Assembly: GCF_014648415.1 (NCBI RefSeq)
Contig: NZ_BMRB01000006.1
Span: 124,001-188,000 of the forward strand
Source of the DNA: Actinokineospora fastidiosa
GTDB taxonomy: Bacteria > Actinomycetota > Actinomycetes > Mycobacteriales > Pseudonocardiaceae
Length of the DNA: 64,000 nt
Direction of reading: 5' to 3'
This document shows, one piece after another, positions 22,680 to 32,589 of this stretch. Under the pieces are notes generated by a model. It did no database searches. It saw only the letters and a list, made by a program, of their open reading frames with translations, and was not told where the DNA came from. The translations under genes were made by a program, and so were the position numbers. Each line of letters begins with the position of its first letter. The stretch's first letter is position 1.

Positions 22680-23759
22680 CTAGACCACCGCCGCCCGGAT
22701 GGAGAGCACGTCCGGCAGGTTCTCGGCGATGCGGACCCACGTGTCGCCGCCGTCGCGGCTGCCGTAGACGTCGCCGGAGCGGGAGCCGAAGTAGACGCCC
22801 GCGGGGTCCGCGTTGTCCACGCACATGGCGTCGCGCAGGATCGTGGTCCAGTACGGGGTCTTCGGCAGGCCGTTGTCGAGCGCCTCCCAGGTCTCGCCCG
22901 CGTCGCGGCTGCGGTAGACGCGGCAGCGGCCGTCCGGCGGGAAGCGGTGGCCGTCGGCGACCAGCGGGAACGTGTAGACCGTGTCCGGGTCGTGCGGGTG
23001 GACCACGATCGGGAAGCCGAAGTCGGACGGCAGGCCGTCGGCGATGGACTTCCACGTCGTGCCGCCGTCGTCGCTGCGGTAGACGCCGTGGTGGTTCTGC
23101 GCGTAGAAGCGGTCCGGGCGGGACGGGTGCTGGGCGATCTTGTGGACGCACTGCCCGTACTCGGGGAACGGGTCGGGCAGGAAGTACGCCTTGATGCCGG
23201 AGTTGCTGGGGTGGAAAGTGGCCCCGCCATCGGTGGTGCGGTAGACGCCGCCGGTGGACATGGCGACGGTGACGTGGTCGGCGTCGCTCGGGTGCGGGAT
23301 GACCGAGTGCACGGCCTGGCCGCCGAACCCGGGGAACCAGTCCTTGCGGTGCGGGTGGTCCCACAGGCCGCGCACCAGCTCGAACGTGCGCCCGCCGTCG
23401 GTGGAGCGGAACAGCGCCGACGGCTCGGTGCCCGCGTAGACGACGTCCGGCTGGTCCGCCGGACCGGGCGCGAGCTGCCAGACCCGCCCCAGCGTCGCCC
23501 CGGTGTCCTCCGGGAAGGCGACGGGCGCGTGGTCCGGCTCCTCCCAGGTCTGCCCCAGGTCGTCGCTCACCGCCACGCTCGGGCCCCAGTGCTCCGAGGT
23601 CACCCCGGCCAACACCCTGGGCTTCTCCCGCCGCGTGTCGATGGCCACGGCGTACACATCGGTCATCGGATGATGTGGCCCCGTCACCTTCCACCCGTCG
23701 CCGGACGCCAGGAACAGCCCCTTGCGCGTCCCGATCGCCACCAGCACTTCCTGCGTCAT
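22680..23759 (-). CDS. BNR/Asp-box beta-propeller protein
   Basis: A 359-residue beta-propeller with at least six Asp-box motifs of the S-x-D-x-G-x-T-W type (SDDLGQTWEE, STDGGRTFEL, TTDGGATFHP, SDDGGTTWKS, SRDAGETWEA, SRDGGDTWVR). Such repeats occur in sialidases and in Ycf48-like assembly factors. Sialidase catalytic features (FRIP, arginine triad) are not visible, so it is annotated as a propeller only. No signal peptide is present, so it should be cytoplasmic. The start has a strong GAGGAGGGG site. It forms a two-gene unit with the MoaD-like carrier. Confidence 0.88.
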   Translation of the reverse strand: MTQEVLVAIGTRKGLFLASGDGWKVTGPHHPMTDVYAVAIDTRREKPRVLAGVTSEHWGPSVAVSDDLGQTWEEPDHAPVAFPEDTGATLGRVWQLAPGPADQPDVVYAGTEPSALFRSTDGGRTFELVRGLWDHPHRKDWFPGFGGQAVHSVIPHPSDADHVTVAMSTGGVYRTTDGGATFHPSNSGIKAYFLPDPFPEYGQCVHKIAQHPSRPDRFYAQNHHGVYRSDDGGTTWKSIADGLPSDFGFPIVVHPHDPDTVYTFPLVADGHRFPPDGRCRVYRSRDAGETWEALDNGLPKTPYWTTILRDAMCVDNADPAGVYFGSRSGDVYGSRDGGDTWVRIAENLPDVLSIRAAVV

Positions 23760-23895
23760 CGCCCCTCCTCGGATGTGGTGCGCGCCACGCTACGCCGGGG
23801 CACCGACAACGGCACCGTGGTTGGCTGGCGGCATGGACCTGCGACGGAAGTGGGGGTGCGCGCAGATCAATTGATCAACGAACTGACGAAGCAGC

Positions 23896-24228
23896 TCAGA
23901 ACGGGCCACGCCGCTCGTACACCTCGATGTCGTCCCGCGCGGCTTCGACCAACCCCGCGTAGGTCGGGTCCTTCGCGTACTCGTCCAACTTCCTCCGCAG
24001 CCGGGAGTCGACCAACTCCCCGTGTAACCGGACGATATGACCGACACAGGTCACGGCCAACTGCCGAACAGCCTCCGTCTTCCCCGCTTCGAGGCACTCG
24101 AGCACCACCTGCTCGACCCACCTGTTGTCAGGTTCGTTCAGGACTATGCACAGCAGCGCATCCGTGGCCGAGACCACCTCACCACGGCGCACGATGCCGA
24201 GTAGTTCGGCGCGGCTCTTATCGTCCAT
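23896..24228 (-). CDS. HEAT-like helical-repeat protein, possibly immunity-type
   Basis: A 110-residue mostly helical protein (MDDKSRAELLGIVRRGEVVS...; RWVEQVVLECLEAGKTEAVR; LAVTCVGHIVRLHGEL; ARDDIEVYERRGPF) with the pattern of two HEAT-like repeats. Similar short helical proteins are often immunity proteins or orphan partners in polymorphic toxin loci; no toxin is visible next to it. The start is uncertain: ATG at 24228, or ATG at 24255 preceding GGAGGGG. Base composition here is visibly lower in GC than in the surrounding genes, consistent with acquisition by transfer. Confidence 0.55.
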   Translation of the reverse strand: MDDKSRAELLGIVRRGEVVSATDALLCIVLNEPDNRWVEQVVLECLEAGKTEAVRQLAVTCVGHIVRLHGELVDSRLRRKLDEYAKDPTYAGLVEAARDDIEVYERRGPF

Positions 24229-24352
24229 CAAGATTTCGTTGTCCCCTCCCGCCATCGCCAACGCGGAGCACCCCGGACTTCGTCGGCCAGCAACCTCGCA
24301 CATTAACGTCCCGAGGACGTCGATCGGTGCGCCGAGAACGGCTGCGGATGTG

Positions 24353-24574
24353 ATGAGGAAGGGGATCGGGGTTCCCGGGGTGGGCGCAACCACCCTGCTG
24401 TTGCGCAGCAGGCAACGGCAGGACGCGACGGAGCAGCAGTGGGAGTTCGCGGCTCGCGGCATGGTCGAGAAGCAGCGTTTCGTCGAGCAAGCGCATCCGC
24501 TCCCGGACGCCCCGTCACCGCCGCCCCCGCACACCTTCCCGTCCAACCCGACCAGGACAAGTAACTCGCCCTAG
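24353..24574 (+). CDS. Possible small protein or gene remnant
   Basis: A 73-codon frame (MRKGIGVPGVGATTLLLRSR..., then QDATEQQWEFAARGMVEKQR, ending in a proline-rich SPPPPHTFPSNPTRTSNSP) with plausible codon bias but no clear ribosome site. It resembles no family I recognise and could be the tail of a decayed gene. The rest of the gap 24229-24352 shows nothing I can support. It is convergent with sdhB, with the stops 4 bases apart. Confidence 0.3.
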   Translation: MRKGIGVPGVGATTLLLRSRQRQDATEQQWEFAARGMVEKQRFVEQAHPLPDAPSPPPPHTFPSNPTRTSNSP

Positions 24575-24578
24575 GTAA

Positions 24579-25312
24579 TCAATCGACCTTCCACAGCACG
24601 TCGCGGTTGAGGAGGGCGATCACGTCCGTGCCGATCTCCTTCGGACAGGCCGTCGCGCACTCGCCTGCCTGGGTGCAGCCGCCGAAGCCGAGGTCGTCCT
24701 GGGTCTGGACCATGGTCAGCGCGCGGGTGCCGCGCTCGGGCTGGCCCGGCGGCAGGGCGGCCAGGTGGACGGCCTTCGCGGCGGTGAACAGCATCGCCGA
24801 GCCGTTGGGGCAGGCGGCCACGCACGCGCCGCAGCCGATGCAGGCCGCGGCGGCGAAGGCGCGGTCGGCGTCCGGCTTGGGCACCGGCACGGCGTGGGCG
24901 TCCGGGGCGGCGCCGGCGTGGACGCCGACGTGCCCGCCCGACTCGATGACGCGGTCCAGCGCCGACCGGTCCACCACGAGGTCGCGGACGACCGGGAACG
25001 GTCGGGCCCGCCACGGTTCGATGGTGATCGGCTTGCGGGGGTCGAACTCGCGCATGTGCAGCTGGCAGGTGGTCGTCGCCTTCTGCGGCCCGTGGGCGGT
25101 GCCGTTGATCATCAGCCCGCACATGCCGCAGATGCCCTCGCGGCAGTCGTGGTCGAAGGCGATCGACTCGTCGCCGTCGAGCAGCAGGCGTTCGTTGAGG
25201 ACGTCGAGCATCTCCAGGAACGACATGTCGGGCGTGATCCCGTCGACGGTGTACTCGACGAGGCGGCCGCGGTCGTCGGGGCCGTTCTGGCGCCAGACGC
25301 GCAGGGTGTACT

Positions 25313-25316
<4 letters not shown>
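24579..25316 (-). CDS. sdhB: Succinate dehydrogenase/fumarate reductase iron-sulfur subunit
   Basis: The 245-residue iron-sulfur subunit passes electrons from the flavin to the quinone site. All three clusters are readable: [2Fe-2S] at [10 protein letters not shown] with the distal CQLH, [4Fe-4S] at [12 protein letters not shown] and [3Fe-4S] at [12 protein letters not shown]. An insertion ([20 protein letters not shown]) between the domains is typical of the actinobacterial Sdh1-type enzyme. The GTG start at 25316 overlaps the sdhA stop by four bases. Gene order is C-A-B. Confidence 0.96.
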
Positions 25317-27222
<1,906 letters not shown>

Positions 27223-27226
<4 letters not shown>

Positions 27227-27885
27227 CGGATGACCCCCAACAGGACGGCGTAGGGCACGGAGAGGAACCCGACGGTGATGGCGACGGCGACCGCGAGCGC
27301 GGCGGGCTGGGCCGCGGTCCTGGCGCCGAGGCTGCGCAGCGCGCTCCACATGCCGTGACGGATGTGGAAGCCGAGCGAGACGACGGCGAGGGTGTAGAAG
27401 GCGACGACGTACCAGCGGCTGAAGCCCGCGACGACGCTGGCGTGGATCTCGCCGGGGACGCCGTGCGGGTTGAGCACGCCCGCGGTGAGGTCGAGGATGT
27501 GGTAGACGACGAACAGGGCGATGATCACGCCGCCCCACCGCATCGTGCGCGCTGCGTATCCGCCCTGCTTGACCGCGTACGGGATCGGACGCGCCTTGCG
27601 GGCCTGCCGGGTGAGCGACACGGCGGCCGCGATGTGCAGCACGACGGCGGCGAGCAGGACCACGCGCACGATCCAGACGAAGCCGCCGTAGCCGAACACG
27701 GGCTCCAGGAACTCCCGCAGGAAGTGGCCGTAGCCGTCGATGGACTCCCGGCCTGCGAACGCCTTGAGGTTGGCGGCCATGTGCACCAGGACGTAGGCCA
27801 GGAGCACGATTCCGGTGACGGCCATCACGGCTTTGCGGCCCACTGTGGTCCGAATCCGTTGCCGCACCGGTGATTCCGTGAGCAT
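27223..27885 (-). CDS. sdhC: Succinate dehydrogenase cytochrome b558 subunit
   Basis: A 220-residue integral membrane subunit of the single-polypeptide, dihaem b558 type (as in Wolinella and Bacillus). About five hydrophobic segments (near 19-39, 68-92, 115-135, 158-178, 193-217) carry conserved histidines at about 35, 84, 129 and 174 that are the likely haem ligands. It therefore belongs with B-type succinate:menaquinone reductases that sense membrane potential. ACGCTA (TAGCGT on the coding strand) at 27893-27898 is 7 bases before ATG, so the sdhCAB mRNA is probably leaderless. The divergent LysR gene starts 72 bases away. Confidence 0.93.
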
Positions 27886-27944
27886 GCCGCCCACGCTATG
27901 CGCGCGTTCGATCAGTCGTCCAATACATGAACCCGCTCGACTCG

Positions 27945-27959
27945 ATAGCCTGTGGCTAT
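27945..27959. promoter_or_regulatory. Perfect palindrome at the LysR-type gene start (candidate operator)
   Basis: ATAGCC-TGT-GGCTAT is a perfect 6+6 inverted repeat containing the T-N11-A core typical of LysR-type binding sites (T27946, A27958). It overlaps both the predicted -10 hexamer and the ATG of the LysR gene, and lies 60 bases upstream of sdhC. Confidence 0.5.
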
Positions 27960-28869
27960 GACGCTCCAGCAGCTGGCGTACTTCCTGGCCGTGGCCGAGA
28001 CCCGCAACTTCACCCGGGCGGCGCGGCGGTCGCATGTGGCGCAGCCCTCACTGAGCAAGCAGATCCACGCGCTGGAGTCGGAACTCGGGACGCCGCTGTT
28101 CACCCGCACGCCCGCGGTCGCCATGACCCCGGCTGGCGAGGCGCTGCTGCCGATCGCCAAGCGCATCCTGTCCGATGTGGACTCGGCCAGGCTGGAGGTG
28201 GCCGAGCTGGCCGGTCTGCGCCGCGGCCGCATCCGGCTGGGCGCGACGCCGAGCGTGTGCGTCGGCGTGCTGGCCGACGTCCTGCGCCGGTTCCACGACG
28301 AGCACCCCGGGGTCCGGCTGCTGGTGGAGGAGGGCGGCTCCCGCGACCTGACCCGGGCGCTGGTGGCGGGCGACCTCGACCTCGCGCTGGTGATCGTCCC
28401 GCCGCAGGGCGTCGACCCCGCGCTGCACGCCACGCCGGTGCTCAGGGAGGACCTGATGGTGGCCGCGGCCACGGAGCTGCCCGCGCGGGTGCGGCTGACC
28501 GACCTGCGCGACCGCCCGATGGTGATGTACCGGCGCGGCTACGACCTGCGGGAGACCACGCTGCGGGCGTGCCTGGCCGCGGGCTTCGAGCCCGCGCTGG
28601 CCGTCGAGGGCGGCGAGATGGACGCCGTCCTGCGGTTCGTGGAGGCGGGGCTGGGCGTGGCCGTCGTGCCGAGCCTGGTGCTGGTCGACCGGCCGCGCCT
28701 GCACTCGGCGCCGCTGGTCGGCCCGGGGCTGCGCCGCACGGTCGCCCTCGCCCACCGCAGCGACGCGCCGCCCACGATCGCCGCGCGCGCGTTCCGGTCC
28801 GTGCTGCGGGCGCACGTGGACGCGCTCGTCGCCACCGACGCCCTGCCCGCGGGGGTCACGCCCGCGTGA
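27958..28869 (+). CDS. LysR family transcriptional regulator
   Basis: A 303-residue regulator. The winged helix-turn-helix spans residues 1-60 (MTLQQLAYFLAVAETRNFTR; HVAQPSLSKQIHALESELGT; LFTRTPAVAMTPAG), followed by a linker helix and a periplasmic-binding-protein-like effector domain (IRLGATPSVCVGVLADVLRR; GLGVAVVPSLVLV). It is divergent from sdhCAB with 72 bases between, an arrangement in which LysR regulators usually control the neighbour. This is the basis for proposing sdhCAB as target. The effector is unknown. TAGCCT lies 6 bases before ATG, and a palindrome overlaps the start. Confidence 0.92.
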   Translation: MTLQQLAYFLAVAETRNFTRAARRSHVAQPSLSKQIHALESELGTPLFTRTPAVAMTPAGEALLPIAKRILSDVDSARLEVAELAGLRRGRIRLGATPSVCVGVLADVLRRFHDEHPGVRLLVEEGGSRDLTRALVAGDLDLALVIVPPQGVDPALHATPVLREDLMVAAATELPARVRLTDLRDRPMVMYRRGYDLRETTLRACLAAGFEPALAVEGGEMDAVLRFVEAGLGVAVVPSLVLVDRPRLHSAPLVGPGLRRTVALAHRSDAPPTIAARAFRSVLRAHVDALVATDALPAGVTPA

Positions 28870-29745
28870 TCACGCAGGCGTCCAGTCGGAGTTGGCGCCG
28901 CAGAGGATCACGCAGGTCAATGCCTCGCCGGGGGTGTTCAGCCAGGCGGCGAAGGGGACGGCGGCCGCAGGCTCGACGGCCAGCCGCAACTCCTCCCAGA
29001 GCCGGTCGCGCGCGGCCAGGGTCTCGGCGTCGGTCACCAGCTCCGAGCGGGCGCCCCGGAGGATGCCGAACGGCACGTCGCCGACCCGGGTCGCGCCCAG
29101 CGCGGACGCCGAGACGGAGTCGACCGGTGAGTCGACCGGGTGGCCCGCGTCCAACGCGCGGCGCAGGGCGCAGCACCCGTCCGGCTCGACCGCGATCACC
29201 GGCCGCCCGCCGCCCAGCACGGTCCCGGCGGCCAGCCCGCCGCCGCCCACGGCGACCGCGAACGCCGCGATGTCGGGGGCGTCGGCGACGGCCTCGGCGG
29301 CGCAGGTGCCCTGGCCCGCGACGACCAGCGGGTCGTCGTAGGCGGAGACGTAGCGGGCGCCGGACCCCTCAGCCTCGGCGCGGGCGGCGGTGTTGGCCTC
29401 GGCGTAGGAGGAGCCGACGCGGACCAGCTTCGCCCCTGCCGCCTCGATGCGGCGGGCCTTGGCGGCGGGGGCGGTCTCCGGGACGTAGACCGTGGCGGGC
29501 AGGCCGAGGAGCTTCGCCGCGGTGGCGACGGCGACGCCGTGGTTGCCGCCGGACGCGGTCACGACGTGTTCGGGCGCGGGCCCGCCGAGGAGCGCGTTGA
29601 GCGCGCCGCGCAGTTTGAAGGAGCCGGTGCGCTGCAGGTGCTCCAGCTTGAACACCACCGGCCTGCCGTCGACCTCGGCGCGCAGGATCGGGGTGCGGCG
29701 GATGTACGGGGCGATGCGCTCGGCTGCGGCCGCGACCTGGTCCAT
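28870..29745 (-). CDS. PLP-dependent threonine/serine dehydratase-like protein
   Basis: A 291-residue fold-type II PLP enzyme. Lys44 in TGSFKLRGALN binds PLP, TASGGNHGVAVATAA is the substrate loop, and GGGGLAAG binds the phosphate. It lacks the C-terminal ACT-like regulatory domain of biosynthetic IlvA and is shorter, so a catabolic threonine/serine dehydratase or related lyase is likely. A role in isoleucine supply is possible but not shown. Its stop abuts that of the convergent LysR gene, and it is divergent from the MetE-like gene, with only 25 bases between the starts. Confidence 0.88.
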   Translation of the reverse strand: MDQVAAAAERIAPYIRRTPILRAEVDGRPVVFKLEHLQRTGSFKLRGALNALLGGPAPEHVVTASGGNHGVAVATAAKLLGLPATVYVPETAPAAKARRIEAAGAKLVRVGSSYAEANTAARAEAEGSGARYVSAYDDPLVVAGQGTCAAEAVADAPDIAAFAVAVGGGGLAAGTVLGGGRPVIAVEPDGCCALRRALDAGHPVDSPVDSVSASALGATRVGDVPFGILRGARSELVTDAETLAARDRLWEELRLAVEPAAAVPFAAWLNTPGEALTCVILCGANSDWTPA

Positions 29746-29770
29746 GCCGCCACTCTGCCAAACTGCGGCA

Positions 29771-30802
29771 ATGAGCACCGCACCCTGGGCCCCGGGGGCG
29801 GCGACCGGCATCGGGTCGCTGCCCGGGCGTGAACCGGTCGAGGCCGCCGCCGTCGTGCTCGGCGAGCTGCCCGAGTTCCCGCACATCCCCGAACTGCCCG
29901 CGCGCGGACTCGGGGCCGACATCCTCGGCAGAGGCGCGGCCCTGCTGGTCGACATCGCCGTCGAGCTGGTGCCCAGCGGCTACCGCATCACCGCCCGCCC
30001 CGGCGGCGACCACCGCCGCGCGGTCGACCTCCTGCGCCGCGACCTCGACGCCGTCGAGGAGGCCATCGGCCGGGCGGGCGCGGCACCGCCGGTGCTCAAG
30101 CTCCAACTGCCCGGCCCGTGGACCCTCACGGCGGGCATCGAACTCCCCCGAGGCCACCGCGTCATCACCGACCACGGCGCCCTCCGCGATGTCACGGCCT
30201 CCCTCGCCGAGGGCGTGACCCAGCACGTCGCCGACGCCCGCAGGCGCACGGGCGCGGAGATCGTCGTCCAGTTCGACGAGCCCGGCCTCCCCGCCGTCCT
30301 CAACGGCACGGTCCCGACCCCGTCCGGCTACGGCACGGTGCCCGCGGTCGCGGAGCCGGAGGCCCGGGAGGTCCTGTCGACCCTGGTGGAGACGGCCAGG
30401 GAAGCCACCGGCCAACCGGTGATCGTCCACTGCTGCGCCCCCCGCCCCCCGATCTCCCTACTGCGCTCGGCGGGCGCGGACGCAATCGCTTTCGACGCGA
30501 CCCTGGCGATGGACGCGGCAGCGCTGGACGAGATCGGGGAGGCTTGGGAGGACGGGACGGTCCTGTTCCTGGGCGTGATCCCCGGAGTCGAACCCGCCCA
30601 GGCGCCCACCCTGCGCGCTGCCGCCGACCCGGCACTCCGGTTGGTGGACCGGCTCGGGTTCCCGAGGACGATCCTGGCGGAGCGGGCGGTGCCGACTCCG
30701 TCCTGCGGTCTCGCGGGCGCCACACCGGACTGGGCCCGACGCGCCATGACACTGGTCCGGGACGTCGGCAAGGCTTTCGTAGAGCCACCGGAGTCTTGGT
30801 AG
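29771..30802 (+). CDS. MetE C-terminal-domain-like protein (Rv3015c-like)
   Basis: A 343-residue single-domain relative of the catalytic half of cobalamin-independent methionine synthase. The zinc ligands are conserved: His220 and Cys222 (VIVHCCAPRP) and Cys312 (TPSCGLAGATPDWA). The N-terminal folate-binding duplicate of full MetE is absent, so methyl transfer from 5-methyl-tetrahydrofolate to homocysteine cannot be assumed. Archaeal-type short MetE proteins use a corrinoid donor. The M. tuberculosis equivalent (Rv3015c) lies next to ligA; here it is about 8.5 kb away. It is followed by the palindromic repeat region. Confidence 0.85.
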   Translation: MSTAPWAPGAATGIGSLPGREPVEAAAVVLGELPEFPHIPELPARGLGADILGRGAALLVDIAVELVPSGYRITARPGGDHRRAVDLLRRDLDAVEEAIGRAGAAPPVLKLQLPGPWTLTAGIELPRGHRVITDHGALRDVTASLAEGVTQHVADARRRTGAEIVVQFDEPGLPAVLNGTVPTPSGYGTVPAVAEPEAREVLSTLVETAREATGQPVIVHCCAPRPPISLLRSAGADAIAFDATLAMDAAALDEIGEAWEDGTVLFLGVIPGVEPAQAPTLRAAADPALRLVDRLGFPRTILAERAVPTPSCGLAGATPDWARRAMTLVRDVGKAFVEPPESW

Positions 30803-30807
30803 CCCTA

Positions 30808-30994
30808 GAAGCAGCGCAACCACCCACAAAACGCAACACGCCCCACAACTGTCCGATGGGGTGAACCCGCATTCGTGGGGAGAAAAGCGGTGCTACCCTC
30901 GCTCGGCGCGGAACGGCTTCGCCGCTCCGCCCTTCTTTCCGCGCCGCGCCGCTTTTCTTAGGGGCCCCGCGAATGCGGGTTCACTCCATCGGAC
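30808..30994 (+). repeat. Palindromic intergenic element, copy 1
   Basis: A 144-bp core (30851-30994) is bounded by ~28-bp imperfect terminal inverted repeats beginning GTCCGATGGGGTGAACCCGC and ending CGGGTTCACTCCATCGGAC, so the element can fold on itself. A 43-base shared flank (30808-30850, starting GAAGCAGCGCAACCACC) precedes it. The interior carries GCTACCCTCGCTCGG and GGCTTCGCCGCTCCGCC. An inverted second copy lies at 31116-31303. No protein is encoded. The 121 bases between the copies hold nothing I can identify. Confidence 0.85.
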
Positions 30995-31115
30995 ACCAAC
31001 AAAGCAAATCGCGAACCACCCTCGCCACCGCCTGTCGCCCTACGGCACCTGCGCCTGGCCAAAGCGGGCGATCAAGTGCGCACTCAAGGTTCATGGCGCG
31101 ATTTGATCTGGTGGC

Positions 31116-31303
31116 GTCCGATGAGGTGAACCCGCATTCGCGGGGCCCCTAAGCGAAGCGGCGCGGGCGTGGAGAAAGGGCGGAGCGGCGAAGCCGTCCA
31201 CGCCCGAGCGAGGGTAGCACCGCTTCGCTCCCCACGAATGCGGGTCCACCCCATCGGACAGTTGTGTGGGGCGTGTTGCGATTGTTGGTGGTTGCGCTGC
31301 TTC
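31116..31303 (-). repeat. Palindromic intergenic element, copy 2 (inverted)
   Basis: The reverse complement aligns end to end with copy 1: a 144-bp core at 31116-31259 with the same terminal inverted repeats, then the same flank at 31260-31303. A few interior substitutions distinguish the copies. It ends 5 bases beyond the stop of the convergent ABC permease gene, mirroring copy 1 beside the MetE-like gene. The pair forms a 187-bp inverted repeat with a 121-bp loop. Confidence 0.85.
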
Positions 31304-31308
31304 AAAGG

Positions 31309-32589
31309 TTAGGCGCGCATTACCGTGGCGATGGGGATCTTTGCTGCTCTGATCGCGGGTATCAGGCCGCCCAGTACGCCTGCCGCCACTCCTGCGATGA
31401 CGCCTGCCAATCCTGCTTCCCACGGGAAGGCGACCTCCGCCAGCAATGGCTCCCGGTCTCCCAGCACCCGCCTCGCGACTTCCAAGCCCAGCACGCCCAC
31501 CCCGGTCGCGGCTCCCGCTGTCAGGAGGCCGACGATCATGGTCTCCGCCAACACGATGCCTGCCAGCAGCAGGCGGGGCGTTCCTACCGCTCTCCGGAGG
31601 GCGAATTCCTCGATGCGTTCGCCCACCGTCGCCAGGCCGACGTTGAGGATGCCTGCTGCGCCGATCAGGAGGACCAGGGCGGCCATGCCCAGGAAGATCA
31701 GGCGGAGGAGCATCAGCTGGTCGCCCACGAACTCCTCGGAGTCGATGACCTGGGAGTACCACTGGTCCATCGGGGCGCCCGCCGCTGTCAGGCGGGTTTT
31801 CAGGACCTGGGCCACCGGCTCGGCGTCCGAGGACAGGTAGAGCTGGGCTACTCGGTCGGGTGGGGACCAGGTGCGGAGTTCGTCGGAGCGGGCGTAGGCG
31901 GTCGGCATGCTGTTGCCGTCGTCGACCACGCCGATGATGCGGGGGGTGGCGTTGGTCGTCGCTCCCGCCAGGCGGAGTTCGGCGGGGACCTGGTAGCGGT
32001 TGAGGCCCTTGGCCAGTTCCTCGTTCACCACCAGCCCCGGCGACATCAGGGGGCCGCCGGTGAAGTCCAGCCAGGCGCCGCTGACCAGGTGGAACGGGCG
32101 GAACTGGCGGAGGTCGCCGGTCAGCCCGTACAGGCTGAACTCCACCGCCTGGCCCGGCGGCTTGGTCTTGTCCGCCTCCAACGACACGCAGTTGCCGTAG
32201 CGGTCGCACGTGTAACCGCCGTAGTTCCCGCCGAGGTGGTCGAAGGACATGCCGCCCGCGTTCACCGGGGTCACGCCCGGCTCGCCGACCACGGCGCGGT
32301 AGGACGTGAGGGCCGCCGTCCCGGCCGCGCCGCTCACCGTGTCCAGCGTGATGTCGACCGTCTCCGCGTGGTCAGGCAGGTAGACCTGCACGGTGCCATC
32401 GCGGCCCATGTTGAGTTCCAGGTCGATCCGCGCGGCGCGGTCGGCGATGACCGCGCCCGCCTGCACGGTGACCACCGCGAGGACGCCGAGGAACAGGCTG
32501 ACCATGGACAGGAACGTGCGCAGCTTGCGCGCCCGGATCCCCTGGCCGCCGATCACCAGGGCCGAGCGCAGCTTCCCGGACAGCCTCAT
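31309..32589 (-). CDS. ABC transporter permease, MacB/FtsX type
   Basis: A 426-residue permease with the MacB topology: one N-terminal helix (TFLSMVSLFLGVLAVVTVQA, about 25-45), a large extracytoplasmic domain (about 50-295) and three C-terminal helices (LMLLRLIFLGMAALVLLIGA, IVLAETMIVGLLTAGAATGV, AGLAGVIAGVAAGVLGGLIP). The FtsX signature ERIEEFALRRAVGTPR lies between the second and third helices. It would use ATP hydrolysis for mechanotransmission rather than for classical transport. It overlaps the ATPase stop by four bases and is last in a lipoprotein-ATPase-permease operon. Confidence 0.92.
   Translation of the reverse strand: MRLSGKLRSALVIGGQGIRARKLRTFLSMVSLFLGVLAVVTVQAGAVIADRAARIDLELNMGRDGTVQVYLPDHAETVDITLDTVSGAAGTAALTSYRAVVGEPGVTPVNAGGMSFDHLGGNYGGYTCDRYGNCVSLEADKTKPPGQAVEFSLYGLTGDLRQFRPFHLVSGAWLDFTGGPLMSPGLVVNEELAKGLNRYQVPAELRLAGATTNATPRIIGVVDDGNSMPTAYARSDELRTWSPPDRVAQLYLSSDAEPVAQVLKTRLTAAGAPMDQWYSQVIDSEEFVGDQLMLLRLIFLGMAALVLLIGAAGILNVGLATVGERIEEFALRRAVGTPRLLLAGIVLAETMIVGLLTAGAATGVGVLGLEVARRVLGDREPLLAEVAFPWEAGLAGVIAGVAAGVLGGLIPAIRAAKIPIATVMRA

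Noticed and set aside
24229..24546. N-terminal extension of the HEAT-like gene to 24546
   Set aside because: The added residues are Cys/Ser/Arg-rich without coding character; homologous proteins of this kind are short.
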